Source: Lepidostoma basale (taxonomy: Eukaryota > Arthropoda > Insecta > Trichoptera > Lepidostomatidae). Taken from it: DNA of 64,000 nt. Position numbers and translations under genes: made by a program. Below the pieces are notes generated by a model. It had not been told where the DNA came from. It did not search any database and saw only the letters and a list, made by a program, of their open reading frames with translations. The DNA is taken from NCBI GenBank assembly GCA_022606425.2, contig JAHDVF020000246.1:186001-250000 (forward strand), given 5' to 3'. Positions 52,407 to 62,484 of this stretch are shown here, one piece after another; position 1 is the stretch's first letter; every line of letters begins with the position of its first letter.

Positions 52407-54381
52407 TTAGGGTGTCCCTTATATGGGCAAAAAATTTTTTTTTTTGGATTATTGAAACGCATACCCCCTAATTATGTTTAATAGTCTACTAGTTACCCAA
52501 ATACAGAATTTCAACTTCCTACGTTAATTCTAACCCGTGCCGACTTGCCCTCAAAGTTTTAGAAAATAGGTGATTTAAGTGTCTCTTAAATGTAGTTGTA
52601 GATGATCACATAAAACCACTAAGTTACATAAATATTAATGAAAACACATATTTATATAATGTTCTTCTTGTAATCATCAAAAAAGATCCAAATTTATATT
52701 TATTTACTTGGATATTTCCTCTTCAAAATCTCTTTTTTTACAGTCTGGGTAAATTTTTCTATGTTCTTGCACACAACATAATATGAACTGCTTATGTTCT
52801 TCATCTGCGGTAGTCAAACCATGAACGTCTGTCATAAGATTAACAGCTCTTTCAGCTGTGTCATTTACTGCTTTTAAGCTAGTAACCTTCTTTTTAACTT
52901 CCACAAACGCCGCGCTGTCTTTCTATGAAGATACAATTTCTTTAAGGAAATTACTATCATATTTTAGTTGTGAAAATAAATCTTTTCTCTATACAGAAAC
53001 AAAATCACTCAAAGATTTCCATAAAACAAGATAAAAAATACTTGTAGTACCTATAAATAAAACAAATTAGTTCTAAATTAAATACCAGATTAAACACTAC
53101 TTACGTACCATATAGAGAGCCAGACATCTGTTCCTTCGATGGAACATATCTCTTTCCCGATTCACCAAAACTTTATTTTTGTAAGTTTTCTACAATGTTT
53201 CCTTTGGTCTGCTCATCAACGTTGTCTTCAAAAATTAAAAGGACGGCTATTTCCTCTGACAAGTACCACAAATGTTGACTGAACTTGTTTAAAGCCGCTT
53301 TGGAAATCGTCAACTTCTTCGTAATCTTTTAAGGTCTTTAAAAAACAAAAATCTTCATTTGGAGCTTTTATCGCCAAACTACATTCAAGCCAGGGCTTTA
53401 CATAAACTGACACAATAAATAAACAAACATCTGGTAAAGCTTGTTTGTCCTTAGCGCACATTTTAAACTGGGACTGCAGCAAACGTATTTTTAAGGAGTA
53501 AATAGCTCTTGCCATCCATCGTGCTTGATGCATTGGGCCAGCAGGTCTGTTTATTTTATTTTCATTGCCTCCACCCAGAAAAACAATAGCATGCTCAATA
53601 TGAGTTCCCTATAATCATCTCGTACAATCGATTTTGCGATTCAAACGCACTTTTGAGCATCAGTTCTTATATATGATGGCGGCCAGCAAAGAATAACAAA
53701 CCTCCTTCTAGTTTTTGCACACAAGCTCCGTTCAAGTATCCTGTATATGATGCTGTCGTATAGCACATTCAAGAGCATCGGCGTGTGCGGTATCGAATAA
53801 ATTATCTAATTCAAGTTGAAAGTTCTCTTCGCGGCGCCTATGTAAGCACTGAATCTTCTTGCTATTTTTTGCAGTTCTCGTCAGATCTGATAAAGATCCA
53901 CTAACTTCTTAACATAATTACGAACAGCTCTGGTATGTATTCTAGCCTTTTTTCAAAACATACTGGACTCCAGAATGACAAGATTTGCGCTTTCATTAAC
54001 AGTCAAATTAACTTCACGTATTTTGAAAAATAGAACTGCGAGAACTTGAAGATTAGATAGTTGTTTGCACCTGTTATTTGATGATTTACTTCACCAACCA
54101 AGAAAATACTTTTTAATTGCTTTTTAGTTCTACTGACATCTTCGAAATATAAAACAATCCATGGTTCCTACCCGATAAGCCGAAACTAAATGCTAATAAC
54201 AACGACAACGCGCCGCTCCTGTGACGCAATTTGTATGGGACATCTTTGCGCGCAAGTCGGCACGGGTTACACTGTTCCGAATAAGGAAAAAATTTGGTTT
54301 CGGATGTTTTAGGCCCAAATGAATAAAACAATAGCCTATGCATTGTAAAATTAAAACTTTGAAAAATAAAGGACACCCTAA
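52407..54381 (-). mobile_element. decayed DNA transposon with TTAGGGTGTCC ends
   Basis: Left TTAGGGTGTCCCTTAT and right, inverted, TTAGGGTGTCCTTTAT enclose 1975 bp. Flanking TATA makes the exact duplication (TA, TATA or ATAT) ambiguous. All recognisable coding debris lies on the minus strand. No DDE motif could be identified, so the superfamily is open. Confidence 0.65.
52704..53640 (-). pseudogene. transposon protein remnant, HQARWMA family
   Basis: The minus-strand frame 53533-53228 reads MHQARWMARAIYSLKIRLLQ, then CLFIVSVYVKPWLECSLAIK and APNEDFCFLKTLKDYEEVDD. The same frame extends upstream past the first methionine: THIEHAIVFLGGG and INRPAGP precede HQARWMA, so that methionine is internal. 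A second frame, 52904-52704 (SLKAVNDTAERAVNLMTDV ... QEHRKIYPDC), is the C-terminal part. I recall this arrangement (GAMHHARWMAKAIYSLKI ... NDTAERGV) from uncharacterised transposon-related proteins of many insects; its biochemical role is unknown to me. Stops and shifts separate the pieces. Confidence 0.65.
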
Positions 54382-54554
54382 TATACATAGATGAAATCTT
54401 TTTTCATTCAAATGAGGGTTCATGCATTAAAATACAATTATTGCTGATTGATGGTTGAGATATTAGTTTTGTTAAATTCCACTATTAATTTATAATAGTA
54501 AACACGATTGTTTAGTGGTTTTACTTGGATTTACTTTATATAAATAATATAAAT

Positions 54555-54645
54555 AGTGACAAATTTGTTTCGCCTTGCGAGGGCTTCCTCAAACTCGGTT
54601 TGATAATGCTCTCGCAAGGCGAAACAAGTTTGTCACTATTTTTTT
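54555..54645. mobile_element. family f foldback element
   Basis: Arms AGTGACAAATTTGTTTCGCC and GGCGAAACAAGTTTGTCACT are inverted. The minus arm has UUGAGGA, a helix II GCC/GGC, GAAA and CAAATTTGTC; the plus arm has TTGATAA. Both lack C at the first core position. Confidence 0.6.
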
Positions 54646-54654
54646 TATTTTTTA

Positions 54655-54880
54655 TGTATTCAACAGGTCGTTTGAACCCAATTACTGTATACAATTTATT
54701 TGGGCTATTATATTGATTCTCGTGACATGTGATAGGTAGCCAATCTATCGCCATTTTATTGTCACGTGAATTCTACACCAGACTAAAGACAGTGTGACAA
54801 TCACACTGCCATTGCCGGGGATCGAACCCGGGACCTTCGGAATGAAAGTCAGAGCTCTGACCACTCTGCCACGAAGGTCG
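54655..54880 (-). mobile_element. S1 SINE, second 3'-end type
   Basis: Minus strand: A box TGGCAGAGTGG, B box GGTTCGATCCC (altered), body, then AATCAATATAATAGCCCAAA and a GTATACAGTAATTGGG end, as at 5500-5703. Confidence 0.85.
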
Positions 54881-54889
54881 TCGTTATAT

Positions 54890-55303
54890 CTTCTTCTTCT
54901 TATTATTTTAATAAATCTGACGATCTGTGACACAGAAATCATATCTCGTCGGATGATGAGATCCAGCTGTCCCTCCATCTCTTAGGCGGTCTTCCTGGTG
55001 GGCGGTGTCCGGAGGGGATTTCATAAGCGGCTGTATATGCAAGTCTGACACCATCCATTCGGGCTACATGGTCCCTCCAGTATCTTCTTCTGGATCTACT
55101 CCACTGAACAATTTTCTTATGTCTAGGTACGTTGCGGACACGATCTCGGAGGGTTTTTCCAGTAATTGATCTTAGGACCTTCATCTCCGATGTTCTTAAT
55201 AGTCCATTGGTTCGCACAGTGTCAGCCCGCGTCTCTACAGCGTACGTCATGATAGGTCGCACGCATGTTTTATAAATTCTGATCTTGCTGTCGACACGCA
55301 CTA
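54890..55303 (-). mobile_element. RTE-like LINE family B (subfamily of 62685-63526)
   Basis: The frame 55301-54939 encodes MRVDSKIRIYKTCVRPIMTY, LLRTSEMKVLRSITGKTLRD, VQWSRSRRRYWRDHVARMDG and GRPPKRWRDSWISSS. A short deletion removes part of the RKTCEIENI block. GAA tail at 54890-54901. 5' truncated. Confidence 0.9.
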
Positions 55304-55502
55304 TTTATATAATTTTTATAAATTAAATCCAAGTTAAACCACTAAGCAAACGTGTTTAATATTATAAAACAATTATTGCTAATTATTTCATATTGCAAAA
55401 ACAATGGATATCTTTAATATAAATAATCCATTGTTTTGGCAGAAACATTATGAAAATTTTCTAGTTAATTATTTTAATTTTGACCACATTGTACGAATAA
55501 AT

Positions 55503-55592
55503 AAAATCTCGCGAGGTGTGTCAGGATAGAACAGCGTGGCGGTCAATCCGTTACGCTTGCCTCTACGGAAAAAACGCGATGTTAAGTTAGTC
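55503..55592 (+). mobile_element. RTE-like LINE family A, terminal sliver
   Basis: REVCQDRTAWRSIRYACLYG-like and CGCGATGTTAAGTTAGTC; only the end of the element. Confidence 0.6.
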
Positions 55593-56084
55593 ATGAAGTA
55601 AAAAAAAACAGTCACGATACAAAGCTTTTAATTTCATTGTTATATTGTTAAATAGAAATGAAAACTAGGCAAATAAATTTATACAAACGTTTGGAAGCTA
55701 CAAGATGCAGCACAAAATCCTAAAAGTGCTTTCAATGGAAAGTAGAGATAAAAATGTTCCTGGAAAAATTCGACTAAAAAGGCATCACGTACGTGGGAGC
55801 AGAGTGCAGAAAATACTTCTTCCCACAACAAAGAGCGGAGCGCATTTCTGATCAGCATCGTAGCAAGAGCTGAACAAAGAGGGAAATGGAGAGATCGAGA
55901 AAAATCTATTTCCCGGCAACAGTAGAGAGGTTTACCTCAATCCCTAGCGGAAAAACGAATAATAAAACACTAAGCAGTCTTACATAAAGTACTTTTTATA
56001 TTTACAGTTAAACATCTCGTCGAGATGTTCAAACAAATATTTATTTTTCTACATTGAAAATTCTATTTACAACGTAACAAAACA
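55593..56084. other. stretch without a gene
   Basis: Nothing recognised. Confidence 0.4.
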
Positions 56085-56410
56085 TCAACAACAGCAACAC
56101 ACCATCACGCCGTTTCCCCGCAGGCGTAGGCAAAGAGAACCGCCACACTACTTTATCCTGACACACCTCTCTAGGTTCCTCCACATTCATACAACGAATA
56201 ATACACGCACGTTGATCCTTCCGACCTTTTACATGACCAATCTTTAATATTTGATTATTTTGGTCATGCCATGTTCTCCTCGGTCTACCTCGACTCCGTA
56301 CTCCATTTACATCGTTAATGTATACTTTCTGAACCATTCTTTCTCCATCCATGCGCTCCATGTGTCCGAACCAACGGAGCGATCCTTTGACAATTTTATT
56401 CATAATACCA
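56085..56410 (-). mobile_element. RTE-like LINE family A2, 3' fragment
   Basis: The frame 56403-56041 encodes MNKIVKGSLRWFGHMERMDG, VQKVYINDVNGVRSRGRPRR, TWHDQNNQILKIGHVKGRKD, RACIIRCMNVEEPREVCQDK and the end AGKRRDGV read out of frame into a TTG-type tail at 56085-56100. Confidence 0.9.
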
Positions 56411-56459
56411 ATTTATTCATATACAACGTCTTTATTCATAATGCAGAGAAATATTATAA

Positions 56460-56720
56460 CTTTCTTATAAAGCACTTAACTTGTGGCGTGGCATTAATAA
56501 AAAGAATGTTTTCACACTTTTATTAGTTTTTACAGCACTTTATTTGTTTTTGTTATAAGCAAATGGTTTCGCTCGCGTCGGAGCTTCGTCAGGGTTTCAA
56601 AAGGCATTGGAAGCTCCGGCAGGAGCGAAACCGGTTTGTTTTAACATAAAAAATAAAGTTGGGTAAAAACAAAATAAAGTGTGTCAATATTATTTTTAAT
56701 AATGCCACACCACAAATTAA
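56460..56720. mobile_element. family e foldback element
   Basis: Opposed blocks: minus 56562-56592 (hammerhead) and plus about 56608-56637 (AGCTCCGGCAGGAGCGAAACCGGTTTG without a CUGANGA box). Flanks share TTATTTTTTATGTT and AATTAAGTGCTTCG or complements. Confidence 0.7.
56562..56592 (-). ncRNA. hammerhead ribozyme motif, family e
   Basis: Minus: CTGACGA, helix II GCTC/GAGC, GAAA, CCAT then TT. CUGANGA and GAAA are intact; the minimal helix III CNNG is changed to CCAU. Confidence 0.65.
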
Positions 56721-56849
56721 GTGCTTCGCACGAAAATATAGATGTAATTTCATAAAATTATTTTGTTATATTTATAAATATGTTACATATATCTCGAACC
56801 ATAAAGTGAGTGCTTCATATAAATAAATATTCTTTTATTGTTTCTTGAA

Positions 56850-57020
56850 CAATGATGAAAACTCCATATTAAGTAATTAACACTAATGAAAAGTCTGTTT
56901 TCTAGAAGTTTTATTATATTTTATGGGAATTATCATTTGTCTTAGTAATGTGAAATATGTTATTCCCATAAAATATAATAAATCTTCATGAAAACAGGCG
57001 TTTTCATTCTTATTAACGAA
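56850..57020. mobile_element. family c foldback element, uninterrupted flank
   Basis: The left flank TTGTTTCTTGAACAATG ... CTCCATATTAAG shows the continuous sequence that family b interrupts at 11325. The arms TCTAGAAGTTTTATTATATT and inverse follow; the hammerhead-like centre is worn. Confidence 0.6.
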
Positions 57021-57194
57021 AATAATTTTATTGATTTTGAATTTGAATATAATTTTGTATACATTGTCATTACTTCTTACATAAACATTTATATATTGTA
57101 ATATATGTGGTAGCGTGTAATAGGCCCTTAGATGTGTCTGAAAAAGGTTTTTGGTCCGAACTGTGTAAGTTTGAGTATCTATACCACAGGTTTT

Positions 57195-57424
57195 GGAAAA
57201 ATAAATTGAAAAGTCGCCAAACAGGGAACAGATGGGCACTTAAAATTTTGATGTGGAGACCATGGAAAGAAAAGAGGAGCATTGATTGACCCCCAAGGTT
57301 TGACGACCATATTCCAGTCAGGGGTAGAAGATGAATTGGAGTTCCACATGATGCAGGAAAATGGAGAAAGTTTAAAGAGACCTTTATCCAGCAGTGGAGA
57401 GAAGGAAGAAGAAGAAGAAGAAGT
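57195..57424 (+). mobile_element. RTE-like LINE family C, 3' end
   Basis: The MWRPWKEKRSID block, a stop, PPRFDDHI, a shift, WMQ/DAGKWRKFKETFIQQW-like blocks and a (GAA)n tail at 57402-57424. Counterpart of 6642-6998. Confidence 0.65.
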
Positions 57425-57499
57425 GTACTTTAAAATATACTAAGAATATTGAAAAACTTTGCTTAATCCACTATTTAATAAAAAAATATTAAAAAAAAC

Positions 57500-57527
57500 G
57501 ACATGTTTCGGAGGATGCCATCTTCAG
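57500..57527 (-). ncRNA. hammerhead ribozyme motif, family d
   Basis: Minus: CTGAAGA, then TGGCATCCTCC where the paired arm GGAGG is partly deleted, GAAA, CATG, GTC. Boxes intact, helix II damaged. The partner at 58389 keeps helix II GGAGG/CCTCC but lacks GAAAC. Confidence 0.6.
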
Positions 57528-57819
57528 GTGTAAAAATATAATAAAAACTAAACAAAGAAAGACTGATAAAAAACGCATTTAAAATTCGATACAATAATTC
57601 AAATTTACAAATTAACCTGTGCTATTTGTTATACAAAAAAATATTTTTTAACAGTTAGAACTAAAAACTAAGAACAAAAACTTAACTGTTAGTTCTAACT
57701 GTTAAAAAATAATTATTAATACCTACTTATAACAAATAGCACAGGTTAATTTTTAAATTTGAATTATTGTATCAAATTTTAAATGCGTTTTTATTAGTCT
57801 TTCTTTGTTTAGTTTTTAT

Positions 57820-58365
57820 ACAACAAAAACAACAACAAACCATCACGCCGTTTCCCCGAAGGGGTAGGCAGAGAAAATGGACCGCCACACTACTCTATCC
57901 TGGCAAACCTCTCTAGCTTCCTCCACATTCATACAACGATTCATACACGCACGTCGATTCCTCCGACTTCTAACATGACCAACCTTTAAAATTTGATTAA
58001 TTTTGTCATGCCATGTTTTCCTCGGTCTGCCTCGACTCCGTATCCCATTTACATCATTAACGTATACTTTCTTAACCATTCTTTCTCCTTCCATGCGTTC
58101 CATATGTCCGAACCAACGCAGCGATCCTTTCATAATTTTGTTCATAATACCTTCTTCCGCTCTACATTCCTTTCTTATATCAGCATTTGAGATTCTGTCG
58201 TATATCGTTCTATCACACATACGTCTTAGGGACCTCACCTCTACCGCATTTATTCTACTCTCATCCTTCTTCTGCCAGCTCCATGCTTCGCTTCCATACA
58301 TTAGGGTTGGGACCAGAACTCAATTGTGAACGGCCGTTTTCGCTTTCATTGATAAATTCTTGTTC
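57820..58365 (-). mobile_element. RTE-like LINE family A2 with 10-bp target duplication
   Basis: The frame 58301-57843 (152 codons) encodes MYGSEAWSWQKKDESRINAV, EVRSLRRMCDRTIYDRISN, SLRWFGHMERMEGERMVKKV, RGRPRKTWHDKIN, RNRRACMNRCMNVEEAREVC, DRVVWRSIFSAYPFGETA and stop. A further 60 bp upstream encode NLSMKAKTAVHN. (TTG)n-type tail at 57820-57840. TAGTTTTTAT occurs on both sides (57810-57819 and 58366-58375), which defines both ends of a clean 5'-truncated insertion. Confidence 0.92.
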
Positions 58366-58490
58366 TAGTTTTTATTATATTTTTAAACCTGAAGATGGAG
58401 GTAACCTCCGATTTTTTTATTAAATATATTTTTTTAATTGAATAATTTCAAAGTTTTTCAATTTCCTAAGTATATTACAATGGAATTCCA

Positions 58491-59158
58491 CAGTGTTAAT
58501 GCCTTAGCGTTCAATAAGTTAACTTTAAAATAAAATGATTATTTATTACATCGAATATTGAGTTTGATGAACAGAAAGCAAATTCTGTTTCTCGAAAGAT
58601 GTTTACTTAAGGCTTATGTAAGCCTCTTTTTGATGTTATTATGAATTAATTTTCTCTTGAACGATACAGATAAAGATTAAAAACAAGATATTAAAAGGTT
58701 ATTCACGGAGAGTTTTCGCTCTTAAATTGTTCATATTAAATTTTAGCACGACTTAGTGGACCCACCCCAGCTTTGGGGTGTGATAATAAATGCTTTTAAT
58801 TTGGTTGTTATCCCCGTAATGTCACCTCTTTCGGATTTGGTATCCGAGGGGATTATTTTATCTGCAGGTTTCGCCTAACTATCTCAGCAATATTATATTT
58901 TAAGGGTTAAATACTGGAAATTTCATGTTTGTGTATAATCGTAAAATCGGATTATTATTTGTTTGAAAACTTAACATTACCGAGTTGTTAAAAACGTTAT
59001 CACTCTCTTACACTTTATCATATCACCAAAAACATACAATGGATATATTATACAATACATGTACTCGTATGTTGTATTTTACTAGTTTTATTTTTGCATT
59101 ATTTTAGCAATTTTATTGCTGTAACTAAAAGACACTCAAATCTTTAAAATTAACTAAA
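58491..59158. other. stretch without a gene
   Basis: No gene or repeat recognised. Confidence 0.4.
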
Positions 59159-59160
59159 TA

Positions 59161-60480
59161 TACGAGGTCTGTTCAAAAAGTATCGCGAATTTTATATTTT
59201 TTCAAAAAGTATTTATTTATTCATGAATATCTATTTTGTCCCCTTCAAAGTAATTCCCCTCGGATATAATACATTTATGCCAACGTTTTTTCCAATCCTC
59301 GAAGCACTTAAAAAAATCATTTTTTGTGATCTTGTTCAGCTCCTCCTTCGATGCCGTCTTTATCTCCTCAATCGTGGCGTAGCGTCGTCCTTTCATGGGC
59401 CTCTTCAGTTTTGGAAACAGGAAAAAGTCACAGGGGGCCAGGTCTGGGGAATACGGTGGCTGCGGCACCATTACTGTGTTGTTTTTGGCCAAATATTCGC
59501 GCACAAGCAACGATGTGTGAGCAGGGGCGTTATCATGGTGCAAAAGCCAGTTTTTGTTCTTCCACAAATCCGGGCGTTTCTGGCGGATTGCTTCGCGCAA
59601 ATTGCGCATAACTTGCAGGTAATATTCCTTATTGACCGTACTACCCTGTGGCAAGAACTCATGATGCACCACGCCCCTGCAATCGAAGAAAACTGTGAGC
59701 AAAACCTTCACGTTCGACCGAACTTGGCGCGCTTTTTTTGGTCTTGGCTCATGCGGCAGCTTCCATTGGGATGATTGAGCTTTGGTTTCCACGTCATAAC
59801 CATAAACCCATGATTCGTCACCAGTTATGACCCTCTGGAGCACATTTGGGTCGTCACGGACCGAGTCCAACATCTCCTGAGCAATGTTAACGCGATGCTG
59901 TTTTTGGTCGAAATTGAGCAATTTTGGCACGAATTTCGCGGCGACCCGACTCATGCCCAAATCATTGGTTAAAATCGAATGGCACGAGCCAATCGATATG
60001 TTTAGGTCCTCAGCAACTTCTCTAACGGTGATTCGACGATTGGCTAATACTATTTTCTTCACTTTATCAATGTTTTCGTCTGTTGTTGACGTGCTCGGGC
60101 GTCCGGCACGCTCTTCGTCGTTCATATCTTCTCGGCCCTCTGAGAACATTTTGTACCACCGATAAACGTTGCTTTGGTCCAAGGTAGCTTCACCATATGC
60201 CACAGTCAACATTCAAAATGCGTCCGCGCACTTTATTTTGTTTTTCACACAAAATTTGATACAGATTCTTTGATCCATTTTTTGGAATAGGCAAAAATCG
60301 AAGACGAACCAAAACACATCCAAGCAAAACAGCTGTCAAAAATTAACTAAACATTCAAAATGGCCGACCTTGTCAGCATAAGTAAGGGACATGAGTACCA
60401 ACATAACGCTACAAAAAAATCAAAAATCAAATATACGTAGCCAGCGGAAATTCAAAATTCGCGATACTTTTGACCTCGTA
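59161..60480 (-). mobile_element. mariner transposon, nearly intact
   Basis: The left end TACGAGGTCTGTTC... and right end (inverted) TACGAGGTCAAAAG... share TATCGCGAATTTT; the right repeat lacks 8 bp (TGTTCAAA). TA flanks on both sides. One transposase frame fills the element, on the minus strand. Confidence 0.92.
59217..60278 (-). pseudogene. mariner transposase with a single premature stop
   Basis: Binds the terminal repeats and cuts and pastes the element at TA. From the ATG at 60276-60278 the frame reads MDQRICIKFCVKNKIK, then meets TGA at 60213-60215, and continues without further break for 331 codons to 59217: about 352 residues in all, the normal mariner length. N-terminal helix-turn-helix regions include YRWYKMFSEGREDMNDEERA and ITVREVAEDLNIS. 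Catalytic residues: D in VITGDESWVYGYD, D in LLHHDNAPAHTS, and D in SPDLAPCDFFLFPKLK; the last two are 34 residues apart (D34D). C-terminus GNYFEGDKID. Translation could restart at ATG 60210-60212, giving a protein that lacks the first 22 residues. Confidence 0.93.
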
Positions 60481-60660
60481 TACGGTATATAGAACTCGTT
60501 ATCAAAGTTAAGTATTTGCAACTTAGTTTTAACAACATATTTATATTAAGTTGATGATTTTAATAGTAAAATGTGACTTTATGTAGCGAATATTGATTTT
60601 ATTTGAGCTTCATAATTTTAAATATATTGTTTTTTGAATAAAGTTATAACATTCGATTCA

Positions 60661-61030
60661 ACAACAACACAACAACAAACCATCACGCCGTTTCTCCGCA
60701 GGCGTAGGCAGAGAGAATGGACCGCCACACTACTCTATCCTGGCAAACCTCTCTAGATTCCTCCACATTCATACAACAAGTCATACACGCACGACGATTC
60801 CTCCGACTTCTAACATGACCAACCTTTAAAGTTTGATTAATTTGGTCATGCCATGTTTTCCTCGGTCTGCCTCGACTTCGTACCCAATTTACATCATTAA
60901 CGTATACTTTCTTAACCATTCTTTCTCCACCCATGCGTTCCATATGTCCGAACCAACGCAGGGATCTTTTCATAATTTTGTTCACTTCTTCCTTCTTCCG
61001 CTCTACATTCCTTACTCATATCAGCATTCC
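60661..61030 (-). mobile_element. RTE-like LINE family A2, 3' fragment
   Basis: The frame 60985-60683 encodes MNKIMKRSLRWFGHMERMGG, VKKVYVNDVNWVRSRGRPRK, TWHDQINQTLKVGHVRSRRN, RACMTCCMNVEESREVCQDR and ACGETA-stop. TTG-type tail at 60661-60680. Confidence 0.9.
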
Positions 61031-61099
61031 ATTCAATATATTTTATATTGAATAAATCATATTAAAGATTACAAAAATTATACATATACATATTGATCA

Positions 61100-61250
61100 A
61101 AACCACCGTTTCCATGAAGTATTATTGTATTTATTTAAGGTGATATATTTGGCCTTGCAGGTTTTTTGATAATACCCTAGCAAAGCGAAACATTTAACTA
61201 CTACAAAATATGAGTACATTATATTATATATTCTAGAAAACGCATATTTC
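61100..61250. mobile_element. worn family c element
   Basis: TTGATAATACCCTAGCAAAG, CGAAACATTTAAC and a TTCTAGAAAACGC edge; the arms are poorly preserved. Confidence 0.5.
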
Positions 61251-61257
61251 CATCAAC

Positions 61258-61462
61258 ATTCCTTCGTAGCAGAGTGGCAAAGCTATGACTGCCGCATCGA
61301 AGGTCCCGGGTTCGATTCCCGGCGATGGCAGTGTTATTCTCACACTGTTTTTAGTCTGGTGTAGAATTCACCAGACAATAAAATGGCGATAGATTAGCTA
61401 CCTAGCAAATGTCATGAGAATCAATATTATAGGTTAAAAAGGTTGTATACAAAATCTATAAT
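61258..61462 (+). mobile_element. S1 SINE, second 3'-end type
   Basis: CCTTCGTAGCAGAGTGG (A box TAGCAGAGTGG), GGTTCGATTCC B box near 61309-61319, body, then AATCAATATTATAGG and GTTGTATACAAAATC. Confidence 0.88.
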
Positions 61463-61481
61463 AAAATATATGTAATAACTT

Positions 61482-61915
61482 GCTAACTAACCATCACGCC
61501 GTCTCCCCGAAGGGGAAGGCAGAAATAATAAACTGCCACACTTTTCTTTCCAGACATATTTCTTTCGCTTCCTCAACATTCATACACAGTGTCATGCACG
61601 CGCGTCGATTTCTCAGACTTTTCACATGGCCGACATTCAATATTTGATTTATTTCATCGTGTCACGTTTACATCGGTCTTCCTCTATTTCTAGTTCCATT
61701 TAAACCTTTAACATTTTTTTTACCATTCTTGCTTCATTCATTCTTTCCATATTTCCAAACCATCTTAATGAGCCTTTAATTATTTTGTTCATAACACCAT
61801 CATTCGCACCGCATTCACTTCTAATTTTTTCATTCTACCCTCTATCATACGCAGAGTGTCGGCACATTTATCTAAGAGATCTCATTTATGCTGCATTTAT
61901 TCTAATTTTATCCTA
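61482..61915 (-). mobile_element. RTE-like LINE family A1, 3' half, worn
   Basis: Minus strand: MRSLR-MCRHSA, RSECGANDGVMNKIIKGSLR, WFGNMERMNEARMVKK, a VNGTRNRGRP-like block, INQILNVGHVKSLRNRRACM and the A1 3' end with GTTAGTTAGCAAG. Several shifts. Confidence 0.8.
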
Positions 61916-62103
61916 ACTAACTAACTAACTAACCATCACGTCTCCTCGAAGGGGTAGGCAGAAAGAATGGACACTTTTCTTTCCTGAAATATTTCTTTTG
62001 CGTTAGCAATAACATTCATACATTTACTTTTATCCTTCTTTTGCCATTTCCACGATTCGCTGGTTTCTATACATAAAGGTCGGTACAATAACACCATTGT
62101 GCA
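61916..62103 (-). mobile_element. RTE-like LINE family A1, internally deleted
   Basis: 3' end with (TTAG)4 at 61916-61931 fused to the upstream VHNGVIVPTFMYRNQRIVEM-like block; the middle is missing. It lies directly upstream of the A1 copy at 61482, both in the same orientation. Confidence 0.75.
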
Positions 62104-62484
62104 GTTGTTGGAGAAGAAATATTTAAATTGATAGAGATTGATATGTTTTATCTCATTTTATAATCATCAAATAGAAACAAGAATATATGATTCGGATATT
62201 TCGTATGACTCGACTTTGCTTGTCCCCGACAATCTTCTGCGACAACGGCTACATAGATTATTTCACCTGCCACCGTGTTCAACCAACCCACCTAAGGTAA
62301 CGCCCGTGGGCAGGGATGTACCCTTTCTAAACCGCATCTCTTTGGATGAGGACATTTTCCACTGTAGTGAGGCTTTATTAAGAAAGCATCTCAAATGTAT
62401 TAAATTGCTAACATACTTGTTTTTTATTCTATCATTCTTCAAAGATTAAAAGTGCTCTTCAAGTTTTTTTTGTTTTTATTTTAA
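62104..62484 (+). other. unrecognised 103-codon open frame
   Basis: The frame 62138-62449 contains LVPDNLLRQRLHRLFHLPPC and RISLDEDIFHCSEALLRKHL. The order NR....EDIF..S...LRK.L faintly recalls the C-terminus of Jockey/CR1-group LINEs. It could be a LINE remnant or chance; not assigned. Confidence 0.3.

Larger units (their letters stand above)
57425..58490. mobile_element. family d foldback element split by LINE A2
   Basis: The left arm 57425-57700 (hammerhead at 57500-57527, AAAACTAAACAAAGAAAGAC, TTACAAATTAACCTGTGC) returns inverted from about 57700 to 57819 and again from 58366 to 58490 after a LINE A2 insertion. The right hammerhead block at 58389-58412 (CTGAAGATGGAGGTAACCTCC) is cut off after GA. 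Removing the LINE restores a palindrome of about 520 bp. Confidence 0.75.

Noticed and set aside
52704..54381. hAT-type or piggyBac assignment for the 2-kb element
   Set aside because: Flanks do not show a clean 8-bp or TTAA duplication and no DDE motif was found, so I left the superfamily open.
58003..58329. 108-codon plus-strand open frame
   Set aside because: Shadow of the LINE A2 frame on the opposite strand; similar shadows occur at every LINE A copy (for example 30415-30690 and 46109-46345).
59223..59774. 183-codon plus-strand open frame
   Set aside because: It is antisense to the mariner transposase on the minus strand, whose domains and catalytic residues are clear.
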